Source of the DNA: Syncephalastrum monosporum B8922 | Taxonomy: Eukaryota; Mucoromycota; Mucoromycetes; Mucorales; Syncephalastraceae | Assembly (NCBI GenBank): GCA_000697355.1 | Contig: JNEN01000783.1 | Coordinates: forward strand, 1-17,569 | Length of the DNA stretch: 17,569 nt | Reading direction: 5' to 3' | In this document: positions 8,024 to 17,569 of the stretch, in pieces | How positions within the stretch are numbered: the first letter of the stretch is position 1 | Layout of the letters: every line of letters starts with the position of its first letter | Made by a program: the position numbers and the translations under genes | Notes under the pieces: model-generated | What the model saw: only the letters and a program-made list of their open reading frames with translations | The model's database searches: none | Told to the model about the DNA's origin: nothing

Positions 8024-10080
8024 TGGATTTCTGATGCTAATTGCGGCGAAGAGGGAAAGAGATCGCGTGAGTATTGTGATGCGATACAGGATCGAATGGA
8101 AAGAGAAATGAATATATGATATGAATAGCGTGATAAAATGATTACCTCGGGTCTGTGCAAAGTCTCGTAGTCCGCATGGACAAAGGCTCGTTCCACCATA
8201 GGCAGCGTTTCGAGTTTAATCTGCAAACTCTCGCCGATGTCGTGGGAGTCGCGCAAAGGTGTCTCGGGCGGCAACACGATATCGACTTCGACTAATAAAT
8301 TATTGCCGGCGTAGTAGGCGCGGCAGGTATCAACTTGATGCACCCCGGGATGCGTGAGAGCTGCATACACCAGCATTTCATATGTGCGAGGATGTACAAA
8401 AGATCGTCGTTTCGTCAGTAATGCGTGCACACGTACGCATAATTCTGTTCCTCTTCAATGTTGAACATACCGATATAAGTGGCCCGTTGCAGGAAATTAA
8501 TATCAGCGGATTTGCCAACGATGAGTTGCGTGTGCTCTATTTTTTTTTTTTTTTTTTTGCATGGGTGAGAAAAGAACCAAAGAGATGGGCTGCCGAAGCA
8601 CCCGGAGATGAAGGTTGCACAGCATCATACCATATAAGGTGGATGTCCAGCTTTTGAGGATGATCAACGCAATGATGATGGACCCCAGTGGATCGACCCA
8701 TCCGGCCAATCGGCTGCCAAGGATACCTGTCACAAGGCCCAGTGCATTCACCAGGATATCATTGCGGTGGTCCTGTGCAAACACTTTGGCCGTCGAGAAT
8801 TGACTTAAGGACGAGCAATACAGGAATAAACAAAACTTGACGGCTGTTCAAAAAAAAAAAGGGAAATAGGGGCAAAAAAAAGTGAGTTAGCTGATGTGAT
8901 ACGCGCGGCGCGCACACCTGTGAGTGTGTTGCGCCAAAGTTGGCCTTTTTTTTCTTGTGCATTGCTCGGGCCGTACGACTCCAGCAGCGAGAGCACTTGA
9001 ACATAAGGAATGAGAAGTAGAAAAAAAAATTTACCCAATGCAGTCGAAACCAAAGCAATCGAGAGAATCGTCAGATCGGGCGACCTGTCATGTTCTGCGA
9101 GCCTTTGTGCCGATTCGATCTGGCATAGGAATAGGCAATGTAAATAGAAACATATGTGTGATGGGCGGAAGGCGGTTTGTGAACTTTATGCCGTCCTTTC
9201 CGGGATATGATCCTTCAACCGGTACCGCGGTAGGATGGATACTTACAATGAGAAAGATAGCAACGCAGCTCATAAATACGGAGAAGATCTATTGGTTCGG
9301 TATCAGTCATCGGATTTGGCGCCATCCGAGTACATTTATTGATTGCATAGCAACTCACCATGATGCCAGCCGTCTCGAGCCTGGCCTTTCCCTGAAGCAG
9401 TAAAGAATACAAAATTTTTTGGGTGAGGAAAGGTATTTTGTCACAGGACTCCGCCCTAAAGAGAGAGCATGTACGTACTGCAGGATATTTGGCTGGGTTG
9501 GGTCGACTGGCCTGACGTGCAGCCCACATCATAACGATGGAGCTAAGAAGGTCCATGAAGGCATCAGCCATGGTCGCAAATATGGCGAGCGAGCCGGAGG
9601 ATGTGGCTGCAACCAATTGTAGGACAAACAATATCACGTTGGCCAACCCTGAGCCATAAACAGCGATCTTGACCTATAGAAATAATCAAGATAATTCCAG
9701 CTCAGTCGGTCGCAATAGTGTTTTGGTTGGGATGTCTCTTGTGTCCTCTTCTTATCTTATTGTACCTTGAGCATTTGCTTCTCTTGCTCTTCATCATCGA
9801 CTGGGTTCAGAGGTCCGAGCATGTCGTCGATCAAGCCGTTCTGCGCTCGGTAGAAGCGCTTTACTTTGCGTGAATGCTGATTAAGTTCGTCTTCAGACTT
9901 CCGACGGCTAAACAGGAGCAAAGGGTCCTCGGTGGAACGGGTGCTACCCCGCTCGAGCGATGCCGCGTCGGACGTAGGATGCTGCCGCAGCTGCATGCCT
10001 TCCTGGCTTAAAGGCAGAAAGCCAGAGGAATTCCCGGCATCCACGTGGTGCTGTAGTGTTTGTGTGGTGGTGGTTGTCAT
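8019..10080 (-). CDS. Cation diffusion facilitator, Mn2+-type subgroup (nine exons)
   Basis: CDF transporters exchange divalent metal for protons, moving it out of the cytosol into an organelle or out of the cell. Minus-strand exons are 10080-9766, 9673-9479, 9391-9359, 9288-9247, 9119-9035, 8843-8631, 8536-8471, 8360-8146 and 8036-8019, giving 393 residues. Residues 1-105 are a hydrophilic cytosolic region. Six membrane spans follow (about 112-128, 134-155, 178-197, 211-233, 253-270, 276-290). The metal site shows DxxxD in span 2 (Asp142, Asp146) and DxxxD in span 5 (Asp248, Asp252, within AQDHRNDI); paired DxxxD is the mark of Mn-CDFs, where zinc members have His. YPAGKARLETAGI and the C-terminal VDTCRAYYAGNN, EVDIVLPP, HDIGE and VERAFVHADYE segments also fit. 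Several exons are tiny (33, 42 and 18 nt). Substrate is inferred from these residues; localisation is not visible. The gene diverges from the F-box-like gene. Confidence 0.92.
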
Positions 10081-10491
10081 CTTAAGATGAAAAGCAAGAA
10101 GAGCCGTTTGAAAGAACGACGGCGTTATCAGAGAATAAAAATGATTGAGTGAGAAAAACACAAAAGCACAAAAATGCATTGGGGTTGGATAAGGGACCAC
10201 AAAAGTTGCATATGATACGCCTTATGTCGCATTGTAGGTAGATCTGTAAAAGGACACCTCCCTGATTCGAGGCATGATTGTATACAGTACATGGTCAGCG
10301 AGTCACCACCCCAGCCCTCTCTCTCTTTCTCTCTCTTTCTCTCTCTCTCTCCCTCCCTCCCCGCTTCCTATTTCCCTCTGTTTAGCCTCACCGGCCCCAA
10401 CCCCCGCCCTTCCTTACGTAGAGACGTTTGCCCACTTCTTTATATTGGTTTCTGGTTGTAGTCTCCTTACTTTGCAGTTGACTCTATCACA
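10081..10491. promoter_or_regulatory. Divergent promoter region (CDF / F-box-like gene)
   Basis: The two flanking genes start at 10080 (-) and 10492 (+), so this interval must carry both promoters. The F-box side has a long pure pyrimidine run and a weak TATA-like TTTATATTGG at about 10438-10447, with ATG following in CACAATG context. The transporter side shows no clear TATA box. No coding sequence is evident. Confidence 0.5.
10315..10362 (+). repeat. Pure pyrimidine (CT-rich) microsatellite
   Basis: Forty-eight consecutive pyrimidines, largely CT dinucleotides with TTT interruptions and a CCCT end, sit about 130 bp upstream of the F-box-like ATG. Such mirror-like tracts can form triplex DNA and often mark fungal promoters. 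It is likely to be length-polymorphic. Confidence 0.8.
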
Positions 10492-11670
10492 ATGCTGCAG
10501 AAGCTTCCAGCCGAGCTACTCTCGGGGGTTCTTAGCTGCTTAGAATATGACGACTTGGATCAGCTGTTGAATGTTCCTTCTATTGAACCGATCGTGCGTC
10601 ACCATTTGCTGCGTCATTTCAAGTTCCACTACCAGATCGGCTCTCTCCTAAGACTCTTTGAGTCTCTTACGCCGAGCGAACGCCACCTGGCAGATACGCG
10701 AAACGAACTCGCCCGGCAGTTTCTGCACCTTATTTGCCATCACGTCGAAGGGTATCCCAAGGTCGAGCAGCGCACTCAATTCACAGACAAGCTCGAGATT
10801 CTGCACGATCTTGTTCTGAAACGCATCCTCTCCTCGGATCTACGACCTGGTCTCGAGCACGACTATGCCGCGATCTGTCTTGACATTCGCTCCATATACC
10901 TCCACACCCCTTCGATCCGCGTCCTCCATGACCCAGTATGTATCCATGCTATCGTCCTCAGGGTGTTCATACGACTACAACTGACGCCCCCCCCCCATTT
11001 TGATTCTTTACTGTCACCCTAGAAATACCGTCGCCGAAGCACCAAATACCCCTTGGCGCCCTTTTTGCCAAGAGACTTTACCTACGTCTGGCGTAAACAG
11101 TGCGCTGCGGTCGACCATGAACGTAACAGACACCCTGCTTGGCCCCCGCTAGGTACACATGCCCTCGACCGTCAGATACATCTCCGTTTTGCTTGTTTCT
11201 TTGGCTCCCTCTTTGAGATCACCAGCCTGTACCTCGAGTCCAACTTGGATGGCACCTTTGAAGAGTGCGTGCGCGAGGCTCTTGTCACGGGCGATGTCGA
11301 GTCTTTGCTGGTGATGTGCGCAGCAGCAGGCAAACCGGTCGATGTGGAGGGGATGTGCATGATGGTTACCTTGGCCGGTGAGCAGCTCTGGAGTTACCTC
11401 GACACGATGGAAGACTGGCTTTTTGCGAACGACCCCAATCCGCAGCAGAGAGCACGCATGCAGGGGTTCAATGCGCAGCACCAAGAAGAGCCTCTGGGCC
11501 AGGACCCCGCCGATAACCTCAACAGAGCCCAAGCTGATGCCTACAATAGGCCATCCTCGCCTCCTCCAGACTGGCTCTTGCCCAGTCGATACAATGTCGA
11601 ACCCGATACCAAGCTCAGACTCAAGTTACTCGATCATCTCTACAAAAAGGGCTGGCATTGGTTTCATTAG
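10492..11670 (+). CDS. F-box-like protein of unknown target (two exons)
   Basis: Exons 10492-10935 and 11023-11670 give 363 residues; the 87-nt intron starts GTATGT and ends CCCTAG and keeps phase 0. The first 25 residues or so (LPAELLSGVLSCLEYDDLDQLL) look like an F-box: a Leu-Pro start, the ILS-type helix and a DL motif. F-box proteins link substrates to Skp1-cullin ubiquitin ligases, so that role is the best guess, but Skp1 binding cannot be judged here. The rest has no leucine-rich, WD or kelch repeat that I can see. It is largely alpha-helical in character, with conserved-looking DFTYVWRKQC and LWSYLDTMEDWLF segments and a Pro-rich stretch before a compact C-terminal end (LLDHLYKKGWHWFH). 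I do not recognise the family beyond the N-terminus. It is transcribed away from the CDF gene. Confidence 0.75.
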
Positions 11671-13521
11671 TCTCTGCTACTTCTATTTATTCTCTGTATC
11701 ATAGTTTCCCTTCCCGCGCTTTTTCCCTTCATTTGCCACCTGCACATACAACAAACATTGGATTCAATCGTTCCCTTTTCTTCTACATATATTCGCAACA
11801 GAATGAGAATGAGGTACTCATGTGGTGCGCTATGAAGTCGCTCTTGCTAAGCCGCTTACCATTGACCGGTAATGCGTGGTACACAGCCGTTTTCGTGTCC
11901 AGACAGCTAATTAACTCAAAAGTTTAAAGTAAATATACGTTGTTCTAACCTCCTAGCACACCTTGAAATAGGATAAAGACTGATAATAGTAACATGCGCC
12001 AAACTGTTGTCTTACCACCACCAAGATTCTTTACATGCAGTTTATACTACTGTCTACACACATGTGTGAAGTCATACATTATGCAATATCATCTATGACG
12101 ATGACTCGCATGTGTGGTCACGGGGTGTGTGCTATTGTGAAGGCCTGAATTGAAGATAATTGGTGCCTTTTTGCATATTTGCATAAAGCAGTATGAGCAA
12201 AATCGGATGGCCCTTGCAGCTCTTATTGCACACAATCACATGCTTTTTATGTGAGCCAATACCATCCTAAAGGCGCGATCAACGATGCATGTTTTTTCGA
12301 CATGATTATGCAGAAAAAACTTGATACCATGCGCATTTAGAAAAAGGGGTCATGATTCGTTTAAATGGCCGGCAAGGCCGTCAGCAAGACGTTTTCCAAG
12401 GAAATAGGGTGCAAATACTTCAGAATGACCAGTAAGCTTGGCCAGTCGACCCGTATTTGCCATTGTTTGAGAGTCAGTACAGCCTTTTTTTTTTAAAGCC
12501 TAAGCTCTCTTCACACTTTTTTCATAGACAAGACGGAAAAAGATTTTACTGGGATAAAGAATCGGAAAGTCAGGTCACAAGGTCACATAGATGTACCCGT
12601 ACTTATTGTGCTCTTCTATCAATTCATCAATGGTCTTTACCTGTAGATATGTTCCGCTATACACTACTATCTATCCTCTATAGTCGGATAACACCTTTCG
12701 ATCTGGAGGCACGTTCTTCTCAGTACACTACAGTGTATCTGTCATGAATGATATTGGCCACAATGGTTTAGTTATCTGTGCCACTTTGTCTGGTGCCTTT
12801 CGCGGCAACTAGCGCTGTCCCTCTGAAAATATCAAGTGGAAGTAACTGTAGCAAGCAGCTCCGAGAGTAGGTGAGTTAAGTCTTCCAGCTCGTACTCGGA
12901 CTTTAGCAGCAGCCTTGACATGATTTTTTGAAGGATATGCATTCTTCGCCTTTGTGTCGTGCTACATTACGGAGATAGACCTTCTCTGTCTGACGGAGAA
13001 ACGGCAGCATAAGGCGGATGATATGATAGGAGAAAAGATTGAAATAATCTTCATAACTTACTTTAAGTATACACTCAAATGGGTAGAATTGAAGGGAACA
13101 CCCTCGACTTCCGCTGTAATGATCTGTGAAACGCAATCACTTTATACAAGATCGAAGTTGAGAACACATCCGTCGATCCTTTGTATGTCGACAACGCTTT
13201 CTAAAATATATATTCTCAGGGCATTGTCTGTAGCGATTATTGTACTGATGTACAGGTTCGAGATACATACAATGATTATTTTGTCTATTGTTCTGATGAT
13301 TGAGCTGGACTATAGTATATCATGGCAACGTAAAAAGCACAGTGTCTGATTCCATAAAAAGAAAGAGTGGGTAAACCAGATAGCATTCTGTTTTACTGCG
13401 GGAAGAAGATTCGCGAACAAATGTCAGCATGAATGGGGGAATGCGCCGCCATTTTTATGGATGGCTGAGTCTCTGTCAAACGCACTCTTTTGGCAACCTC
13501 TCTTTTTTTTTCTTCACCATT
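11671..13521. other. Gene-poor AT-rich region before RPAP1
   Basis: About 1.85 kb without a recognisable gene. The first 100 bases or so are the probable 3' flank of the F-box-like gene. Frames that stay open for 77 to 131 codons near 12903-13349 lie on opposite strands over the same DNA, lack family resemblance and have intergenic base composition. A 37-codon minus-strand frame at 12463-12350 reads more like protein (see findings). A direct repeat TTTGCATA occurs twice in tandem at 12170-12185 and a short palindrome ACACATGTGT at about 12057-12067. The last 100 bases should hold the RPAP1 promoter, but no TATA box is clear; a T9 run lies just upstream of its ATG. Confidence 0.5.
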
Positions 13522-16500
13522 ATGCATGGTCGGATCCGCCCCACGCTCGGCAGTGATGACGACGATCTGGAGCGTATGCAGCAAGAATTCCTGACCGGGA
13601 AACAGCGCCCGTCAGCGTCCGTCAAAAGAAAAGGACCCAGTCTTTTTGCTCAACGACGTCAACAGCAGCAACAATCGCAGCCATTGGCGGAAAATGCAGA
13701 CACGGCAGACTTTGCTGGCATGCCCACACTTGAAAGTGTGCCAGCAGAAGCGCAGCCGGAAGCACAGCCGGAAGCAAGGCTCGAGCCGGCTGTAGAAGAC
13801 GACAGGCCTCAGTTCGTGGCCGATCCGCATGGCCAGCACACGCCGGCCACCAAGACAATGCTCGATCTGTCGTCCTTGTTGGGCAACGTGCTTGGCGCCG
13901 TCACCGAGAACACGGTCGACACCGTCGCGGCGCCCACATTGCCCACGCGATCCGGGCGATCGGAGCGATCAGAGCAGCATGCCCAGGGATTTCCCAAGCC
14001 AGCGCGGCGCAGTCGTTTCAAGGAGCAGCAACTCAAGAAGAAACAGCAGCCAGACGAGCCCGCCATGGCCGAGCCGCCTGCGCTTGACGTCGGGGACGAG
14101 AATATGAGCCGCCTGGACGCCATGTCCGAGCAAGAGCTGGAAGAAGCACGGCAAGAGGTCCTTAGTCAGCTAAGCCCCGAGTCCATCAGCATCCTGCTCA
14201 ACCGATCCAAAAAACCAACTGCTTCCCGCTTGCCCTCCTCTGCCGCCGCGCGTCAGACCGCACAAGAGCAAAAGGCGGCTGAGCAGGCCGAACGCGACAA
14301 GCTGGCGTGGATGGACGCGTCTGTCCAGCCGCCCCCGCCGCCTGAAGCCGTGGATGAGCAGGACAGCGTCTACCGCCGCATACGATTCGACCTCCAGGGC
14401 AACATCATCGACGCCTCGGCCGATATCCCGCGACACAAGGGTCTGCACCACCACGGCGACGAGCCCGACAAGGCCGGCTACACGCTAGCCGAGCTGTTTT
14501 ACCTCGTCCGATCCACTGTTGCTTCCCAGCGCGCCATGGTCCTCACCACCTTGGCGCGCATCCTGTGGCGCGCCAAAAGCGTGAGGGAAGAACCTGTCTG
14601 GGCAGACATCCTGCGCATTTTCCGACGACCTGACATCGCCGCCAGCATCTATCTGCGCTCTGCCCTCGATGACAGGCATCTCATTGTCCTCGTGAGCGCT
14701 GTCCAGGCCTTGGCAGCCCTCGTGCTCCCCAATGAAGCTTTTACCGTCTCTGAGGTACTCAAGGAAGCGTATGAAAAGTGCGGCTATGCTGGCCATCTTG
14801 CTCGACCCATACTGCCCCGCTCGGACAAGGATGTCAAGCCTTTCGGCGACAAGTTTACCCAAGCCGTCAAGTCCATGCAGGGTCAGCCTGGAGAGGAAGA
14901 GGAAGAAGAGGAGGAGAACGATGCTCAGCTGGCTGAACGCGACCTCGCACGCGGCCTGGTCAAGATGAACCTCCTGCAGCGCATCAAATATCTCTTATCG
15001 CCCGACAGCGAACTGCTTACGGTGGATGGGCCCTCCGTCGAGCTCCTGGTGCGCATCCTGGCGTGGCTCGCCGAGGCCGGACCCGATGTGTGCGAGGACA
15101 TCATGCGACACGACCTGCTCGAGCCCACGCTTGCTTGGGGTCTCGTCAACAAGCCATGGCCAATGACCGAGGACGGGCCTGCCCACCACCATCCTAGCTT
15201 GGCTGCGCTGCGACTCCTGACTGTCCTTTCGCAGAGCAGCAAGGCCGCTGCAGAACGGATCATGGACTCCTCAAGCGCGTGCCTCTTGCCTTTGCTTGCA
15301 GTCTCGCCCGACGCTGCCTGCGGAGCGCTGCGCGGACACGCTTATGCGCTGCAGATGGAGACTTTGGCGCTGATGCGCGTCCAGCTCTGCTATGGCCTGG
15401 TGACGCCGACCTTGCCTGACCTGCACGAACCCATGATGACCTGGATCAAGGCCTCGCTGGCGTTGAAGACGGAGCCGGACTGGCTCCGCGGGGCAGCAAC
15501 GTGGAACGTGCTGCAATTGTGCCTCAACGCAGCGGCAGATCCACACAAGACGACGCCTGCCCATGCCATCGAGTGGCACCAACCGGCTGCCTTTCTTCCC
15601 CTGGCGGTCGCTACGCTCCGCACATCCTCTCCTGCAAGCATCCGCCCACCCAGCACAACAGCTCTCTGCAGCTCTCATGATGTGGCATTGGCGGCAGCTT
15701 TAGGCTACCTCGCCACGTGGGCCATGTACATGGATCGCTTCCCGCCAGTGGATGATACGATGACGACAGAGCAAGTGTGGCAGGCAGCGGTCGCGAGCGA
15801 GTCGACCGCGCTTGCGACGGACCAGGCAACCGTGCGCTACATGGAGCTCGTGGAAGCCGTCTCAAAAAGTCAACAGCAAGGAGCGCTTGCGGCCGAAGCT
15901 CGGAGCAAATGGACGGAGCCGACGCTGGTGGAAGCCGTGCGACGGGTTGCCCGAAACAACGGCCAGAGTCAGGAAGGTGTGCTAGGCAGGATAGCGATGG
16001 GCATCTGGCTGGACCAGGTGAAAGACCGAAGCGAGCGGATGCGGCTCTGGCACCAAGGCGGCTACGAGCTGGCTGAACTTGAATCTGTGGTCGGCAGCAT
16101 GCATGCAGGAGCGGCTGAGAAAGGGCTAGCACAGCAGCTGCTGCAGCTCTGTGTACTGACCCGACTGAGTGGTGATCTCGCTTCTGTATTGGCTCCGTTT
16201 TATGCGGCCCGCGACGACGACCCTCTCGACTCGCTCATGTTTCCCCGCACTCCTGTCGCTCCGCTCAATGTCACGGCCTGGCTGATGTCGCCTCTCGCCG
16301 AAGCGCCTGCGGCGACCCTCCAAGCCGCCGCCGAGCTCACTCAGGACCCTGAAACCCTCGATCACGACGTCGCCGTAATCTGTCTGATGCAAGCCTTTCT
16401 GTCCACAGACTTTTGGGACCCGTCCGTCCGCCAGTGGCTCGATCACTGGCTCGACGTGGTGTGTGTGCAACCCATGGAAGGAAGCTCAATCGAAGGTTTC

Positions 16501-16935
16501 GAAGCTGCATGGCGGAGAACCTCGGCCGAAGGCACCTTTTACCCATTCTACCAGGCCTTTGTCGCCCACTACGCTGCTGAATCGATGGGCCATCCTGGGT
16601 TCGGTCGGCTGCTGGCGTACGTGTCTCGCTTCGCTGGCATGGACTGCGAGATATTGCTGTGGAGCGACTATGCAGATGTGCTCAAGACGATCCGGGTGCC
16701 ACGAGGCAGTGTCGCTGGATGCAGTGACATGAGCAGAGGTAGCACATTGCTGCGAGCGTATCTTGCAGCGGTGCGCGGAAAACAGGTGTCGCGCGAGGCG
16801 GGTCAGGATGGCATGTACTGGTATGCACTGCAGCTGCTCAAGCATAATCACCCTAGCAATCCCACACTGGGAACGGAGGAGTGGCTGCAGCGGGATAAAG
16901 AGACAGCTGAGGACTGGCAGCAATTAAGCTTGTAA
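13522..16935 (+). CDS. RPAP1: RPAP1 / Rba50-type RNA polymerase II assembly factor (single exon)
   Basis: RPAP1 proteins help assemble RNA polymerase II subunits in the cytoplasm before import. The frame gives 1137 residues from the ATG at 13522. I prefer it over the in-frame ATG 31 codons upstream because the extra residues contain an untypical run of Phe encoded by a T-tract, while MHGRIRP followed by an acidic patch and MQQEFL resembles family N-termini. Residues about 196-240 carry the RPAP1 N-type motif (LDAMSEQELEEARQEVL, then LSPESISILLN). Residues about 255-350 carry the C-type motif (LAWMDASVQPP, YRRIRFDLQGN, YTLAELFYLVRSTVASQR). The remainder is a long helical HEAT-like region with an Asp/Glu run near residue 456. 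A short AQPEAQPEA repeat lies near residue 75. The length resembles animal and plant RPAP1 rather than the short yeast Rba50. No intron interrupts it, unlike all neighbours. Confidence 0.93.
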   Translation: MHGRIRPTLGSDDDDLERMQQEFLTGKQRPSASVKRKGPSLFAQRRQQQQQSQPLAENADTADFAGMPTLESVPAEAQPEAQPEARLEPAVEDDRPQFVADPHGQHTPATKTMLDLSSLLGNVLGAVTENTVDTVAAPTLPTRSGRSERSEQHAQGFPKPARRSRFKEQQLKKKQQPDEPAMAEPPALDVGDENMSRLDAMSEQELEEARQEVLSQLSPESISILLNRSKKPTASRLPSSAAARQTAQEQKAAEQAERDKLAWMDASVQPPPPPEAVDEQDSVYRRIRFDLQGNIIDASADIPRHKGLHHHGDEPDKAGYTLAELFYLVRSTVASQRAMVLTTLARILWRAKSVREEPVWADILRIFRRPDIAASIYLRSALDDRHLIVLVSAVQALAALVLPNEAFTVSEVLKEAYEKCGYAGHLARPILPRSDKDVKPFGDKFTQAVKSMQGQPGEEEEEEEENDAQLAERDLARGLVKMNLLQRIKYLLSPDSELLTVDGPSVELLVRILAWLAEAGPDVCEDIMRHDLLEPTLAWGLVNKPWPMTEDGPAHHHPSLAALRLLTVLSQSSKAAAERIMDSSSACLLPLLAVSPDAACGALRGHAYALQMETLALMRVQLCYGLVTPTLPDLHEPMMTWIKASLALKTEPDWLRGAATWNVLQLCLNAAADPHKTTPAHAIEWHQPAAFLPLAVATLRTSSPASIRPPSTTALCSSHDVALAAALGYLATWAMYMDRFPPVDDTMTTEQVWQAAVASESTALATDQATVRYMELVEAVSKSQQQGALAAEARSKWTEPTLVEAVRRVARNNGQSQEGVLGRIAMGIWLDQVKDRSERMRLWHQGGYELAELESVVGSMHAGAAEKGLAQQLLQLCVLTRLSGDLASVLAPFYAARDDDPLDSLMFPRTPVAPLNVTAWLMSPLAEAPAATLQAAAELTQDPETLDHDVAVICLMQAFLSTDFWDPSVRQWLDHWLDVVCVQPMEGSSIEGFEAAWRRTSAEGTFYPFYQAFVAHYAAESMGHPGFGRLLAYVSRFAGMDCEILLWSDYADVLKTIRVPRGSVAGCSDMSRGSTLLRAYLAAVRGKQVSREAGQDGMYWYALQLLKHNHPSNPTLGTEEWLQRDKETAEDWQQLSL

Positions 16936-16939
16936 TAAA
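16934..16939 (+). terminator. AATAAA overlapping the RPAP1 stop codon
   Basis: The TAA stop at 16933-16935 runs directly into AATAAA. It is a consensus poly(A) hexamer, but its position would leave almost no 3' UTR unless cleavage is some way downstream, near the T-rich stretch at 16957-16974. Confidence 0.3.
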
Positions 16940-17287
16940 ATATAACTCGGCCCAAAAATTTTTGTTTTTTTTTGTTACCCCCTACGAGTCATATAAGGAG
17001 TTTCTGCTTAAACGTGTTGTCTTGTCGAGACCCTTCAAAATCCACGTGGAATAACCGTTCCTTGGTCGCCAAGCTTGTAAGCAAGCTGTGTCACATTGCC
17101 TGCAGCATCACCAGCATCACTCAGTCACTTATATTTTCTTCCATCGCACCCACTTGCACTCACGCCCCGCTTGTTCAGACGCACGCGCACGTACATACAG
17201 TACCAGCTCCTCTCTTCTTCCCTTTACCGGTTTGAAACCAGTAGTGTCGATCTGACAGTATTTTTTGATTTTTTTTTCTTGTCTTAC

Positions 17288-17311
17288 TTTTTTTTTTTTT
17301 TTTTTTTTTTT
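17288..17311 (+). repeat. Poly(T) run of 24
   Basis: A single uninterrupted T homopolymer about 95 bp upstream of the TATA box. Poly(dA:dT) tracts exclude nucleosomes in fungal promoters, so it may keep the downstream promoter open. Its exact length is uncertain in most sequencing data. Confidence 0.7.
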
Positions 17312-17404
17312 GCTGCGAGGATGATGTCTGTGCATGCATGAGGGGAGAGAGCAAGACACGGACGGAGGGAGGAGGAGTTGGGGGACAAAGACCAGCGATA
17401 CAGG

Positions 17405-17412
17405 TATAAATA
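17405..17412 (+). promoter_or_regulatory. TATA box of a downstream + strand gene
   Basis: TATAAATA is a consensus TATA element and is followed by CT-rich sequence resembling a fungal transcription start region. The gene itself is not in the window, so its identity is unknown. Confidence 0.55.
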
Positions 17413-17569
17413 CATCCTGTCTCGACCCTCTGCCTTTTATTTTTCTACAACCTTTTCTTCTCCCCCTTTCCCTCTTCCCTCACTTCCTTTCCAACTCATC
17501 CATATTTACCTTCTTCCGCCCCTCTCGTTCCACACTTTGACAAATCTCACATCCTCCTATACGCTTTAC

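Larger units (their letters stand above)
16936..17569. other. RPAP1 3' flank and promoter region of a gene beyond the right edge
   Basis: No coding sequence is supported. After the RPAP1 3' end comes a T-rich domain including an uninterrupted run of 24 T at 17288-17311, then a purine-rich patch, a TATA box at 17405-17412 and about 140 bases of strongly pyrimidine-rich sequence to the window end. That arrangement matches the start of a + strand gene whose ATG lies outside. Confidence 0.55.

Noticed and set aside
13253..13270. GGTTCGAGA resembling a tRNA B box
   Set aside because: No matching A box, acceptor stem or anticodon arm can be folded around it on either strand.
12903..13349. Overlapping 77- and 131-codon frames on opposite strands
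   Set aside because: Mutually exclusive, AT-rich, without domain signatures or a plausible promoter; most likely chance.
15611..16132. 173-codon minus-strand frame, with several more of 100 codons or longer inside 13600-16920
   Set aside because: These are antisense to the GC-rich RPAP1 coding exon, where stops are rare; none resembles a known family.

Overview
The window looks like fungal nuclear DNA, most likely from an early-diverging (Mucoromycota-like) filamentous fungus. The reasons are short GT–AG introns (58–191 nt) inside conserved eukaryotic genes, AT-rich homopolymer-laden intergenic DNA, pyrimidine-rich 5' leaders and GC-richer coding sequence. The lineage is an inference from gene style and family resemblance, not from a database match.

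Six protein genes can be supported, with exon structures assembled by eye from splice signals, reading-frame continuity and family motifs. Left to right they are: ribose-5-phosphate isomerase (+, five exons, 2701-3722); linker histone H1 (-, three exons, 4221-5135), convergent with the isomerase; a SAM + PH domain protein (-, four exons, 5558-7709); a manganese-type cation diffusion facilitator (-, nine exons, 8019-10080); an F-box-like protein (+, two exons, 10492-11670), divergent from the transporter; and an RPAP1 / Rba50-type RNA polymerase II assembly factor (+, one exon, 13522-16935). They do not form a pathway. The order looks like ordinary core-genome neighbourhood with separate promoters: pentose-phosphate metabolism, chromatin, membrane-associated signalling, metal homeostasis, probable ubiquitin-ligase substrate recognition and Pol II biogenesis.

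Two long stretches carry no confident gene: 1-2559 and 11671-13521. The first contains a GC-richer island (about 1560-1920) with coding-like reading on both strands. The second is AT-rich with one short coding-like frame. The right edge (16936-17569) appears to hold the promoter and pyrimidine-rich leader of a + strand gene lying outside the window.

I found no tRNA, rRNA, CRISPR array, complete mobile element or defence-like system. The points most worth a second look are the possible dual-targeted isomerase N-terminus, A-tracts directly in front of two 3' splice sites, alternating GC tracts between the convergent isomerase and H1 genes, a three-copy 9-bp repeat upstream of H1, the domain architecture of the SAM-PH protein, and the possible gene relic near 1400-1850.
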